The notes beneath the pieces are model-generated. The model was not told the origin of the DNA. It saw nothing but the letters and a program-made list of their open reading frames with translations, and did not search any database. Of a DNA stretch of 64,000 nt, positions 52,881-63,660 are shown in pieces. Position 1 is the first letter of the stretch; each line of letters starts with the position of its first letter. The position numbers and the translations under genes were made by a program. This DNA comes from Actinernus sp. WN-2022. Lineage: Eukaryota; Cnidaria; Anthozoa; Actiniaria; Actinernidae. The stretch covers positions 72,969,012-73,033,011 of the forward strand of contig JAOWCC010000577.1 of assembly GCA_030867875.1 (NCBI GenBank), read 5' to 3'.

Positions 52881-55049
52881 GTAGCTCACGTTTGCTTCGT
52901 GAAAAATAGCGTCATTTCAGCTTTTAAAAGCAAAACAATGAGATGTCCATTTCATCAGTGTATTACTGCCAAGAAAATGCCTAAATTGCTTCCTCAAGTG
53001 TTTAGAGATTGCTGCCGATTAATACGTCGAAGGTGGGTTTGAACCTCCGTTCGGTAACAGCACTAGACGAGTCTAGGTTTCCCCGAGTGCTGTACGATGA
53101 ATGAACACATTCGCAATACTAAAACATAAGCCCCACTTTCCTCTCATGACCACACTCCATTATTCTTCATTTTCTGGTCGATGCTTTCAGCAAAAAGCAT
53201 TGGTTAACCTTTGAAGACCACAAATAAAGGAAATACACCTCGCTAATTATTCAATGCACAAATAAAAGAGCCTGTTAATAGGTTCGCCACAGCAATTAAA
53301 ATACTGGCTCTAAAACCACTAATGATTTCCTTCAAACAATGTTTCTTTGGTCACTTGTCAGGCCAGCGCGTTTTCAATTATTTTCGCAAGTTTGAAGAAC
53401 TATTTCTCCTCCCCTTTATTGTGTGGACCGTCAACAGAAGCGCTCCGTTTGGCTCGTGAAGTGTTAACTTGTAAACTCAGGTAAAAATACTCTCACTATA
53501 CACCATATGTTTCTTATTGACGATGAGAAAAACAATCAGTTATTCGGTGTTAAACAAGTCACACTTAGTCACTGGAACAATGATTTTAAAACGGTAGGCA
53601 GTTTGACGTGCGCGGCTTAACCTAGTTTCAAAACGGCCTTTGAATCCAAACCTGAAGCTAAGGGATGACCATTAGAAAAGTGAAGGAGTTGGGGCAAAAA
53701 AAATCGCGCAAAGATATTTTTTTTTTTTTATTCGTGCACATAGGTATTAAAAAAACATTCGTGCCAACTAAGTTCTGACAAATTGAACCGTCCGAGAATT
53801 TCCCTAGGAATGTGGTCTTCAGGGCGTCGGACGTCGCTTGTTTCCAGGCTCGATCGCCTGTTCCGAATAAATACTGAGAACTGGAGAAAGTTCTAATCAG
53901 TGCTGTCTTGTGCGGAATCTCTCTTGACTAAACTGTGGAAACTGCAAAACTAGTAAAAAAAAAGCATGCAGAGGAAGCCAACAAAAACAATTCTTGTACT
54001 TGTACTTGTACTTGGCTGAGGGGCCGAAAAAACAATTCCTGGCTTGGAAAAATACCTCCCCCCCCCCCCACCCCCCCCCCCCCCCTCCCCCCCCTCACTT
54101 TTCTAATGGTCCGTCCCTAACTGAAGCAACTCTTGTAAGGTGCCACCGTGGAACTTTGACAGATATGTTTGTTGTGCAATTTCCACAAATCAACATTCGT
54201 CGTATTTTAATCCTTGTTCCAGACTGATGCATTATTTTTGAGACTGTAGGTTGCCGTTTAGTTTTTCAATTATCAGTGTTTTGTTTTCTTAAGTCAGTCT
54301 GTAATCCGTATTAGCTTATCTAAAGTTATATTGAAAACTCATAAAGACCAAAAGCAAACATGATGGATTAACATGTTGTCGTAACAGACTAGAATACGAA
54401 TAGCTAATGCGGAGTGCTAATTAACCTTATTCTTTGAAATGACAGGAAGATAATAGATGTCAAGTTATTAGCATCAAATAGATAACATAAGAAAGCCATT
54501 GTAGTGTCGTGTGACGTCATTAGCACATGTTGCACCGGAGTAACTTCAGTTCCGTGGTGAAATTAGAATTATAAAAGAAATTATGAGGTATTTGACAATC
54601 ATGTAACTCACGTTTTTCGGAATCAGCAAATTTACAACTGATATATAACGCCTGTAGTCCTCTAGCTCTTTATCAGCTAATTGACCGAGATTTATTCTAA
54701 GCATATGGCATATGCTTTAACCTCTTGCCAAAGGACGTGGTGGTAATTGAAAGGAGGGCTCTTCACAAATGGCACAATAGGTTTTGTAACGACCATCCCC
54801 TATTTATGAAGAACTCTGGCTGTTGGGTGTCAAGGCTAACGGCTCACTGATAACACTGGCGTTTACTGGATCTGATATCGCTTTGACGGGTCGTTGACGC
54901 TGCGCTGGCCGGGGTAGACCGCCGCAGACAACTCAGTCCTCATTTCTCTCCTCGATTCACAGGCAACTATTTTTTTGTGCGGTTTCCGGTACTTAGTTAT
55001 GCCTGCGGATGAGGTTATAAAACGCTGGGCCTCGCCGCTAATGTATGAC
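52881..55049. other. No gene recognised; low-complexity tracts
   Basis: 53985-54010 (CTTGTA)n and 54058-54093, an almost pure C tract. 53040-53060 contains GGTTTGAACC, a B-box-like word without the rest of a tRNA. Upstream exons of the 52-kb minus-strand gene may lie here, but none could be identified. Confidence 0.4.
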
Positions 55050-55309
55050 GTTACAACCGATTTCAGTCAGTTACGTGCATAGCCGCACAATCATTCACAA
55101 TAATTCGACATGCTTTGTAACCAGGTTCTCTTGTTTATCGTGGGTTTTTCTCATATTTGAGTACTCGACTGATGTCGCCAATACGTGTTACCAACCAGAA
55201 GTGGCGGAAATTTGCGCGGAATGATTGTGTTGAATGAAAATGTCGAATGATTGTCTTAAAAAAAATACCGCCTATGCACGTAACACTGACTGAAATCGGC
55301 TGTAAATTC
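55050..55309. mobile_element. 260-bp MITE with 65-bp inverted arms
   Basis: TTACAACCGATTTCAGTCAG then TTACGTGCATAGCCGC at the left; the complement GCCTATGCACGTAACACTGA then CTGAAATCGGCTGTAA at the right, continuing inward through ATTCGACAT / ATGTCGAATG. No TSD recognised. Confidence 0.72.
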
Positions 55310-55420
55310 AGTAGAGTTTGACCGGGTTGGCCTCGACGTCTGACTTAGGTCTATTATCTATTTATAGGCTAGACAAGTACTATGTACGTCTTGTAGTTTG
55401 AATCCTACATCCTTTCCCTG

Positions 55421-55742
55421 GGAGGAGGGGGGGAGGTACTTACATGAAAAAATAGGTATGTATGTGAGGCCAAGAGGCTCAAACCCTGACCCTGTTTGAC
55501 CCAAAATCCGAGCTCCAAAACCCTGATTGCCACCTTTTTAGGGGGAAAAAAACCTGATGTCTAAAAAATACTGAACCCCGACCCTGACTGCACCTAAATT
55601 AAACTCAAATCCTGACCCTGATCTGCCCAAATCAGGTCAAAACCCTATCTGCCCAAACTGAGCTCAAAACACTGACCCACCCCCGCGGCACATACACAAT
55701 ACGTCACAGACAGGAGTACCCCCCCCCCCCCCCCCCCTCCCC
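55421..55742. mobile_element. G-run/C-run element, short copy
   Basis: Shares GGTACTTACATGAAAAA, GGTATGTATGTGAGGCCAAG, AAACCCTGACCCTG and CAGGAGTACCCCC with 29202-29810, lacking about 250 bp of its interior. Confidence 0.8.
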
Positions 55743-55907
55743 AATCCTTTCTCAGTTAAACCACTCGCTTCTTCTGCTTAGCAGTCGATGGCGCGGTTTG
55801 TTCAACAATACTAACGACCGGCTGTTTATGACTGCCACATATACGGCAATCCAAATGGTGGCCTGAAGACAGAAAAATACTTGATCCAGCGCTCGGAAAC
55901 CAGGGCC

Positions 55908-56025
55908 GGGTTGTTCGAAGCAAGGTTAACTCAGTAACCCTGGGTTAGCGCTAAATCTGTAATTGCAATCTGTACTGTTTAACCCAGGGTTATCGATTTA
56001 ACCCTGGGTTAGTCTCTGTGACTGT
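55908..56025. mobile_element. MITE fragment with three AACCCTGGGTTA-type palindromes
   Basis: Starts GGGCCGGGTTGTTCGAAGC, a typical MITE terminus, with AACCCTGGGTTAG, AACCCAGGGTTA and AACCCTGGGTTAG at 55937, 55980 and 56000. The opposite terminus is missing; adjoining DNA is the arm of the 56-57.7 kb element. Confidence 0.55.
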
Positions 56026-56034
56026 CCAAACTCT

Positions 56035-57745
56035 GGTATCGATTGCATCATGGGTAATCCAAAAATATGCTTTTCAGACATTTTTCTAACAAAAAATATG
56101 TCAGGCAGGAATGAAAAATGTACGAGTAAAACATGTTTAGATCATATGGGCCCATCAGTTGAAGAAAACGAGTGTTATTTTCAGTTCAGTTAGTTGTACG
56201 AATTTATTCCATGCGTTTGCTACTGGGTCCGGTCGACCGATACGGTGATATAACTTCAAGGAACTCACTGTATTCTGAACTTTACTTTATTCAAGTACAA
56301 GTCGCATGCACTTGCTAGGTTTATTCTAGTTCCCTGAATGAGGCTGAAGTATTCACTAAACTTATGGCAACAACTTCCCTATGAATTAAAACAGCTCAAC
56401 AAACTCAGTTTCGCAAAAAAAGTTAAACAACAACTGTTCCTTTAGCAAAATTAATTGTATTTATTTGTCAAATTTCCTCCACATCTATTTTTCTCTACTA
56501 ATTTTTGTTTTAATCTTCAACTTTTCTCCTTCGTATTTACTAATTAGTGTGTTAGATATAGCATGATTAGCATGCTATGTGTGTCTATATATGTGTATGT
56601 ATATACATCGATTATGTTTTGCTATTGTTATTCAAATTGTATTAATATGTGTGTGTGCTACATTTCAAATTTAACATAACAGTCTAGTGTCTAACTCGAT
56701 AACCTCACGGTTTATTTAGACTCTAGGCATTTCCTTCTGTGTTACTATATTTATTATATTTTTGTAATAATTATAATAATAATATAAAAAAAATTCTAAC
56801 TAAATATAGGAAATGTAACTGGAAAAAAATCATTGTGAAATAAAGTATTGTATCTTGTATTGTATTGTATTGTTATTTCAAACCTAGGCCTTGGAGCCTA
56901 AAGTAGTCTACAAAAGAGCTAAGAGTTCACACATTTGTTTTCTTTTGCGTTTTGTGCGAGGTTATTATTTCGCATATGAAGTATTGATCAAGCATTTTAT
57001 TTTATTCAGAATTGAATGCGGCCGGTTTTCGTTTTGCTGTTCGCGATGCATAGCATATCTTGCATTTAACAACTTTAGAAGTATATGCGAGACAAATTCA
57101 AGTTATATAAAATGGTTAAGATTTAATCAAACTTTGTAACAGTTTATTTATTTTATTAGTAAATATTATCTTTGAATGATTTTCGGGAATACCATTAATT
57201 TTACAACCTAGTGAGGCCTAAGTAAATAATAAGTTTTACTTATATATGAATAAATCTTCCTGTGAGTTTAACTGCCGACCAGTTGTAAGATTTATGTTTT
57301 TGGCTGTTAATTAATTTGGTCGTTTTAATTTTGTTTTGGCAGTCGAACCCGGCGTCGAACTACCATAAGATAAAAGAGGACGTGTTTAACATTGATAATA
57401 CACTTAAACTACGGCTCCAAGGTTTGAAATCAATTTAGTGAATACTTCAGCCTCATTCAGGGAAATATAGTAAACCTAGCTAGTGCGACTTGGAGAAAGT
57501 AAAGTTCAGAATACAGTGAGTTCCTTGAAGTCATAGCAGCGTTTCGGTCGACCGGACCCAGTGGCAAACGCATGGAAAAAAAAGTACAAGTAAAACTGGA
57601 AATAAAACTTGTCTTCTTCAACTGATGGGCCCATATGATCTAAAAATGTTTTACTCGTACATTTTTCATTCCTACTTGATATATTTTTTATTAGGAAAAT
57701 GTCTGAAAAGCACATTTTTGGATTACCCATGATGCAATCGCTAAT
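56035..57745. mobile_element. Long-TIR element with arms of about 310 bp
   Basis: 56035-56362 is repeated inverted at 57438-57745: GGTAATCCAAAAATATGCTT, ACATTTTTC, GATCATATGGGCCCATCAGT, GGTCGACCG, AGGAACTCACTGTATTCTGA. TTTCAAACCT-GGCCTTGGAGCC (56877) pairs with GGCTCCAAGGTTTGAAA (57412), so the true arm continues past the LINE inserted in the left arm. The minus-strand ORF at 57506-57799 (MGNPKMCFSDIFLI...) is arm sequence. The interior 56900-57410 has no recognisable gene. Confidence 0.7.
56363..56876 (+). mobile_element. LINE 3' fragment inserted in the left arm
   Basis: Begins with the LINE C-terminal segment LWQQLPYELKQLNKLSFAKK (56358-56418), then a 3' UTR, and ends with a (TATTG)n tail at 56846-56876. 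The uninterrupted opposite arm (CACTAAATTGATTTCAAACC as complement of 57419-57440) shows the target. Confidence 0.75.
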
Positions 57746-58036
57746 AAGTATATAATTTTCATAGGGGGTCAGAATTTTTGCACGCGGCTGTATATACAAC
57801 TATTTAAATTAATGTTGTCTGAGAGATAGAGTATTTTATTAAATGTCGGACGGCTGTATACGTACACAGGCTAAAATGGATAAATAAACCGTACTAAGCT
57901 ATAAGTCGACTAAGTCGACTATAACTCGTAACCATAATTCATTTCGGTGTGGGAATACCCTAATGCCCGATATTCCCTAATGTCCTATTCCCTATCTTCT
58001 AGAAAACATTAATTGAAATAGCTGTATACATATATA

Positions 58037-59629
58037 TACATAGTCGAACCTCGTTAATACGGACACCGAAGGGAAGGAGCCAAGTGTCCGTATTATATAG
58101 GTGTCCGTATTATGTATTATATATGCTCTCGACTGAAGTATCCGTGTTATCACCCTCGCTGAAGAAGCTTTGAGCAATATTCAAACTTTCGACTCATTTC
58201 TAACCTTAAGCTAGTGTTATGAAGCTTGTAGAAAAGGTTGCTGCAATGCAACTGACTGATCACGTGATGACCAATCGTCTTGATGAGTTGTCCGCAGAAG
58301 ACTTTCCACTCAACTGAGACAGCTCTAGTCAAAGTACAAAATGATATATTATGTGCTATCGATATAACATCAAAGCAGTAATACTTCTCCTGCTGGACTT
58401 GTCTGCTGCTTTTGACACGGTCGACTACACCATCCTATTGTCTAGACTCTCACATCGTTTTGGTGTCAAAGGTAATGTCCTTGCGTGGTTTAAATCGTAC
58501 CTAACATCTCGCAAACATTTCGTACAAGTTTAAGACCTGATGGCAAGTCAACACTTCGCAGCCTGGGGCGCGGTGTACCACAGGATCTGTGGCGGAGCGA
58601 AATTTCAAGTGGGGGAGGGGGGAGGCTTTTTCACGTGTGGGGGCTAAAAAAGGTCATTGAACCGGTATGACCAAATTGTAGTCTTAAATGCATGGAAGTA
58701 ACTATGCAAAATATTTTTTTGGGGAAAAAAATGTGTGGTGAGGGGGAGGGGAGGTTAGTTATAAATTAGACACCTGTAATGCGCTTTTATATGGCCTCCT
58801 TAAGCGCTTGCTAAATAGATTACAATTAGTACAAAACACTAGGAAGTATGATCACATTAGCTACATTGGTTATCTGTACAATTTCGAATATTTAAGTCTT
58901 GCTGCTAGTATATAAGGGCCTAAATGGCTGAGCGGCTAGCTATTTCTCAGAGCTTCTCAGTTATCGCAAATATATACGTTCCTTTCGTTCTAGTTCTCAG
59001 TAACTGTTAGTATAGTACCGAAATCAAATATGAAGACTTATGGTGACAGGGCATTCTCCATTGCAGCCCCCAAGCTATGGAACGAATTGCCCCTTGACAT
59101 CAGGCGTGCTGCCACAGTCGATATTTTTAAAAGACAGTTGAAGACGTATTTATTTCGTTTAACTTATGAGGTCTAATTTATATATTATGTAGAATATATA
59201 AGGAAATATATATATCTTTTTTAACATCTATCTTTTTTAATTGTAAATATCGCAACTAGGATACTGTTTATACCTTTGATATGTATTATTGTATTATATT
59301 TTTCACAAATATAGAGGAGGCATACTGTCTTTTCTTCATGTCCATTTTATTCCAGAACCTCCGGTTCTCTCCTTACAAGTGCACGCATTATGACGTACCT
59401 AATTCGAAGTAATTTATAATTCCATTTTCCAACAATATTTGCCTTTTAAAATGATTAACATTGTAGTTTTTGTGAAGCGCTTTGAACAATTAGTGGAGTT
59501 AGCGCTATACAAATAAATTATTATTATTATGTTTTATGTATGGTGATTTTGCCGGGACCGAGATAACTATTCGTAACAAGGAGGTGTCCTTATTATAGAG
59601 GTACCGTAAGGGGAGGTTCGACTGTATAT
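58037..59629. mobile_element. Tc1/pogo-like terminal repeats around a LINE
   Basis: TACATAGTCGAACCTCGTTA...TACGGACACC at the left and GGTGTCCTTATTATAGAGG...GAGGTTCGACTGTATA at the right are complementary termini, with TA-rich flanks. AGTCGAACCTC and GGTGTCC words are widespread in Tc1/mariner-pogo MITEs. The LINE below was inserted within it. Confidence 0.65.
58155..59530 (+). mobile_element. L2/CR1-like LINE remnant
   Basis: RT motif A region [20 protein letters not shown] and [20 protein letters not shown] (58375-58510), GVPQ at 58570, then a break filled by G-rich DNA (58575-58750). RT resumes with LDTCNALLYGLLKRLLNRLQ (58768), and the C-terminal KTYGDRAFSIAAPKLWNELP (59028-59090) ends TYLFRLTYEV. 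The 3' UTR terminates GCGCTATACAAATAAATTAT(TATT)n at 59500-59530, a standard end for this group. YADD region deleted; inactive. Confidence 0.85.
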
Positions 59630-59639
59630 ATTATATTTA

Positions 59640-60530
59640 ATAGTGTGTTCCATCAGTTACAGACTTCTAGCTCCATGTGATAAATAAACAAAAGATTAAT
59701 TTGTGAAAAATGTGCTCATATGGAAAATCGGTAAACAGAATAAAGGTAAAAAGGGTAAAGGTATTAATCTATATAAGTACTTTTAAATGCGATTTACATG
59801 CACTAAGGCAGTATTTGAGATACGGACTGCTATTGTGGCGCAAATTAATTTACAATCATGAGTGTTTATTAGTACCTCCAGAATAGCTACCAGGCTGTTG
59901 TGTCGAGAGGCAATCCCCTACTCTTTCACAACATAACACAACATGTTCTTTTACGTCCACCTCGTATCCTTGGTTGTCACGTGACGTCATCAAAAACTTA
60001 AAATCTAAACTATAAGTCCTACAAAGCTGTTCTTTGTATATATTCTAGACATCGATAATAAAAGTCTAGACAGAAAATTTCACATCGATGGATGTATTGT
60101 TCCGGAATAAATAAATGTTGAACTTTATGACAGAACGACCCAGCGTGTCCATGTAATTGTGTCAATTTCTTTTTTTGTAACTCAATAAATCTTTAAAAGT
60201 TGCATTCAAACAGTTTGAAGTGAAACCCAATGATTTTGATGGGAAATTTAGCTTTATTTGTATTTTCGTTTTATGACCGCCATGTTTGTGCCCCAGGGAG
60301 GGACACAAACTGGCGGTCGCATATATACAAAGTACTGTAAAATTGTCCTACTTTGATTGACACACGGATCCGTTAGGAAATAACCTAATGTTCCAAAATG
60401 TGGGTTATAAGTGTATTTTTGGTAGTTCTACAAGGACCAATACGTTTTATTTGATTTTGTCATTGCAAACCAATTTGCGATCGCGTGTCATGACGATGAA
60501 AATCACTGGACAACAGCTGATACGTGCCTG
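59640..60530. other. No gene recognised
   Basis: 60265-60315 contains ACCGCCATGTTTGTGCCCCAGG and the complementary ACACAAACTGGCGGTC, a short inverted repeat. Otherwise unique AT-rich sequence. Confidence 0.4.
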
Positions 60531-60534
60531 TCCA

Positions 60535-60625
60535 AGGACGCGGCCTCAGGTTTTCGAACTCGCGACCTCCGGCACCCTTTGTCTAGATCTTGCTCTATAC
60601 AAACTGAGCTATAGCCTTTAACGAG
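60535..60625 (-). mobile_element. tRNA-derived SINE head, third type
   Basis: Minus strand: GGCTATAGCTCAGTTTGTAT (A box), GAGGTCGCGAGTTCGAAAAC (B box), then CTGAGGCCGCGTCC. Acceptor pairing is poor, so it is a SINE or tRNA pseudogene, not a functional tRNA. Confidence 0.65.
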
Positions 60626-60724
60626 TGAGGTGGTTTTGCGAATTCCTAGTGTTGTTTTTTTCATTCTCAATCTTAGTGAGAACTGCATGGGTATAAAACC
60701 TACCGCTTGTGAAGATTTCTTAAA

Positions 60725-61055
60725 CGGTTTTATAAAATAATTTAGATAGTACGCGCGTTCTGATTGGCTAATAGCCATGTTTTCATTAGCCTGTGCAAAC
60801 ATGGAAATGACGTCACACCGTAAGACAAGCACCGTAAGTGCTTCTTTTATCAAAAGAATTATTTTATAAAAGAAATGAAACCGATTTTCCGTGTTTGCAC
60901 AGGCTCATGCAAACCCCGGTAAGTTTGGGAGAATTCTCGAGCAGGTACAAACACTCGACCTGCGGTCTTGTGTTTGTTGTGCTCTCGAATTCTCCCAAAC
61001 TTACCTCGGTTTGCATGAGCCTGTGCAAACACGGAAAATCTGTTTCATTTCTTAA
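60725..61055 (+). mobile_element. Structured hairpin element, copy A (motif GTTTGCA...TGCAAAC)
   Basis: Head GTACGCGCGTTCTGATTGG, with TCTGATTGG at 60759-60767. Motif 1 at 60779-60800 starts 11 bp later; motif 2 (inverted) at 60893-60914; motif 3 (direct) at 61009-61030; each is 22 bp with arms GTTTGCA/TGCAAAC (motif 1 degenerate on the left). Motifs 2 and 3 sit in a hairpin with arms of about 72 bp (60870-61053, AAGAAATGAAAC-GATTTTCCGTG outermost). The apex is ACAAACACTCGACC-TGC-GGTCTTGTGTTTGT. Non-coding. Confidence 0.78.
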
Positions 61056-61254
61056 CTGAAAATGTTCACTGTCAATCCAGTGTCATTCTGCCGGCGCGAT
61101 CTTTTTCCAAGGACTCGGCACTTCCCTCGTTTGTAAAATGATTTTGTAGTCTTAATTATATTTGTAGCCAACATTTGTATGCATTACTCGAGTTTTATTT
61201 TGTCACTCAAAACCGCCGGTTTCAACTGTTCAACATCGGTACATTTATTTAAAC

Positions 61255-61600
61255 TAGTATACCTAATAGGTAGAGAATGCTGCCGCTCACCGCTCAGTTA
61301 AGGAAATGTATTAGAACACAACATATCGTCCTCTTTGGTAGGAAAAAGATTACTGGTACCAAAAATGTCAAAGTGCATGTGATGTGTTTTAGATGAATCT
61401 ATTGTGTAGCTTTGGGGCTATCTCGCCTGTAGCCTCTTTGAGCTGTGGCATGTTTTCTCAAAAGTTGTTCCGGTTTATCCTCAGTTTGTCCCGACATATC
61501 AATAATTTCCCGGTAAATTCCCTGAATGTACCAATTCCCGATTTTTTTTTAGGATTCCCTGCAAAAAAAAGATGTTGTTCTCCGGAAAAAAGGCATGCAC
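61255..61600. repeat. Dispersed repeat paired with 62345-62555
   Basis: ACTAGTATACCTAATAGGTA then GAATGCTGCCGCTCA, GGAA-TGTATTAGA, CCAATTCCCGA and CCCTGCAAAAAAA-ATG are shared in order with 62345-62555; the first copy has about 130 bp more. Confidence 0.7.
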
Positions 61601-61724
61601 AACCTCTTGAAAAACGTATTTGTCCGTTTTGTAACTCAAATGAAGTAGGCGATGAATTTCATTATAGAATATCTTATAAAAACGACAATTTCATTAAAAT
61701 TATACAGGAATTTATTAATAATAA
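61600..61724 (+). mobile_element. LINE C-terminal fragment
   Basis: Frame reads EKRICPFCNSNEVGDEFHYR then FIKIIQEFINNNLYKI, the C-terminal CPxC...H motif of the same LINE group as 45965-46020. It is followed directly by hairpin element copy B. Confidence 0.7.
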
Positions 61725-62092
61725 CCTTTATAAAATAGTTTCGATAGTACGCGCGCTCTGATTGGTTGTAAGCCGTGTTTCTATAACTCTATAGAAACAT
61801 AGACAGTTGAGCGCGCGCTTGAGCTAGTTGTGAGAATTTACGTTTTGGTTATCAAATTAAGCGAGCGTTTCCGTGCTTTTATTCGTTTATTTTATAAAGG
61901 AAATAGAAAACATTTCCCCCTTGTTTCTATAGAGTTATAGAAACACTTGTGGAAGTGTGGAACAACTCGAAATAGCTGTGGAAACACTCGCCCTTCGGGC
62001 TCGTGTTCCCACTGCCATTTCTCGTTCTCCCAAACTCCCACTCTTGTTTCTATAACTCTATAGAAACACGGGAAATGTTTTCTATTTCTTAA
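61725..62092 (+). mobile_element. Structured hairpin element, copy B (motif GTTTCTATA...TATAGAAAC)
   Basis: Head GTACGCGCGCTCTGATTGG, with TCTGATTGG at 61757-61765. Motif 1 at 61777-61798 starts 11 bp later; motif 2 (inverted) at 61923-61944; motif 3 (direct) at 62046-62067. All three are 22 bp and identical after orientation, with arms GTTTCTATA/TATAGAAAC. The hairpin spans about 61900-62090 with outer AAGAAATAGAAAACATTTCC. The apex is GGAAACACTCGCCC-TTC-GGGCTCGTGTTCCC. Inserted in or next to a LINE fragment. Confidence 0.8.
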
Positions 62093-62344
62093 ATGTAACA
62101 TTAATGATAGTTTTCAGTTATTAGGTCCTTATTTTTCTATTTACTAGCTATGAATGACGAATATATTTTACAGATTTCCGCGAAGTATTTGTACAATGTA
62201 CGTGATTTAGTGGAATAGTTACTTTTTTTATACTTACTTGCGTAAATAATATTTAGTCGGCTTTTTCCTCTCTTCTCTGTAGAATTGTTATGTTAAACTC
62301 CAATGTACTACTGATCTTAGTGTGTAAAAGGATAACATTATTAC

Positions 62345-62555
62345 TAGTATACCTAATAGGTAGTGAATGCTGCCGCTCAGTCAAGGAAGTGTATTAGATC
62401 AAAAGTAACCTACAGTAGCTCTTTGGCAGGAAAAATCTATTACTGGGTAATAAAATGCCAGGGGCTATCGTACGACTGAAACCTGTTTGAGCCTACCAAT
62501 TCCCGACATGTTCTTAAGCTTCCCAGCACAAAAACATGCTGTACTCCCCCCGACT
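62345..62555. repeat. Dispersed repeat paired with 61255-61600
   Basis: Second copy of the ACTAGTATACCTAATAGGTA repeat, same orientation, about 1.09 kb downstream of the first. The sequences between them differ, so the copies arose separately or one was heavily remodelled. Confidence 0.7.
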
Positions 62556-62592
62556 CGAGTACATTAAGACCAGGGTCATTTCCTTTTCCAAA

Positions 62593-62682
62593 ATGGCCGC
62601 CGCAAATCAAGAGGGGTGGTCTATATTTTGGTGCTTGTTAGCTACTAACAGTTTCCATGGAAACGTGGAATGTGACCTTTGA
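62593..62682 (+). CDS. Possible small ORF or 5' exon
   Basis: CCAAAATGGCCGCC places an ATG in a strong initiation context resembling a YY1 start motif. 29 codons: MAAANQEGWSIFWCLLATNS then FHGNVECDL, TGA. It may be a 5' exon with an alternative donor, or chance. An overlapping frame at 62657-62845 (METWNVTFELRFFFKRLREE) ends in a longer ORF; neither is recognised. Confidence 0.25.
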   Translation: MAAANQEGWSIFWCLLATNSFHGNVECDL

Positions 62683-62845
62683 ACTACGATTTTTTTTTAA
62701 ACGTCTCCGGGAGGAAGGTAGACTCTTTAAACATGGTAGGTATCTTTGTGTTATTGAATCAGGGTTAGTGCATACTTTCTTGATCCAACTAGAATGGTTT
62801 GAAAGTTTTAATGTGAAATTTGACACCAAGTTTCTACGAAATTAA

Positions 62846-63419
62846 CATACTTTTCCACGATGTCTAGTTGGACTGATAAACTATATGGTAAACTGCATTA
62901 GTTCCACCGGTTCTATTTCTAATCTTCGTTCTCTCTACGTTCCTCCAAAAGGCTAATATCATATTTTCTTGAAAATCAGATCAAAGGTCACAGGCTTTGT
63001 CGCCATGGCGACAGACTTTGCCAGAACGTAAAAAAGGAAAGTCTACATTAGATATTGTAAACTCGATGCCATCGGGTACAACCAACCGAAATTAGACCAA
63101 CCTTCAGTTTTAAGGGGCGTGGTCATTCTTAGCCCATGATCATCAAGTTACAAAACATTTTGTGCGTTAGTAAACTTCACATCAAAACACGACACTAATA
63201 AGGAGCACTGAAGGAATTTTGGTAAAAATACAAACGAAGGCGATCACAATTTATTTACACTCGCTGTAGGTGGCAATAACAACAGATTCTAAGTACGAAT
63301 AAGGGCCACATTCACGTGAAAATGCAAAATAAAAGCAGTAAAAATAGACACACCTTCACACGCAAACGAAAAGAAAGCCACGTGCGGAACACCGCGCATA
63401 TCGTTTGTGCCCTTGCGCA
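62846..63419. other. No gene recognised
   Basis: No repeats matched elsewhere and no convincing ORF. Confidence 0.4.
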
Positions 63420-63423
63420 CGGC

Positions 63424-63660
63424 CACAATGCACTCCTCAGTGGTTAAGTTAGCTCAGTGGTTAAGTTAGCTCAGTGGTTAAGTTAGCTCAGTGGTTAAGC
63501 GCCGGTCTGTTGTGCGGGAGGTCGCGGGTTCAAACCCCGGCCGGACCAACACTCAGTGTGTTAAAATAACTGAGTAGAAGGTGCTGCCTTTATGAAACAA
63601 TCTCGTTAACGAACTGCAAATGGTTAGACCTTTACGTCTTCGCGGTCCCACATCGGCCTC
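63424..63660 (+). mobile_element. tRNA-derived SINE with amplified A-box unit
   Basis: A 17-bp unit AGTTAGCTCAGTGGTTA, covering the Pol III A box, is present in about 3.5 tandem copies (63437-63500). It is followed by CGCCGGTCTGTTGTGCGGGA, the B box GGTCGCGGGTTCAAACCCCG and the tail CACTCAGTGTGTTAAAATAA, CTGAGTAGAAGGTGCTGCC. The tail matches the SINE at 43860-44052. The 5' acceptor strand does not pair with GGCCGGACCA, so this is not a functional tRNA. Confidence 0.85.

Noticed and set aside
53035..53065. Possible tRNA or SINE from GGTTTGAACC
   Set aside because: Only a B-box-like word; no A box at proper distance.
63490..63550. Functional tRNA gene
   Set aside because: A and B boxes are present but the acceptor stem cannot form, and a SINE tail shared with 43860-44052 follows.
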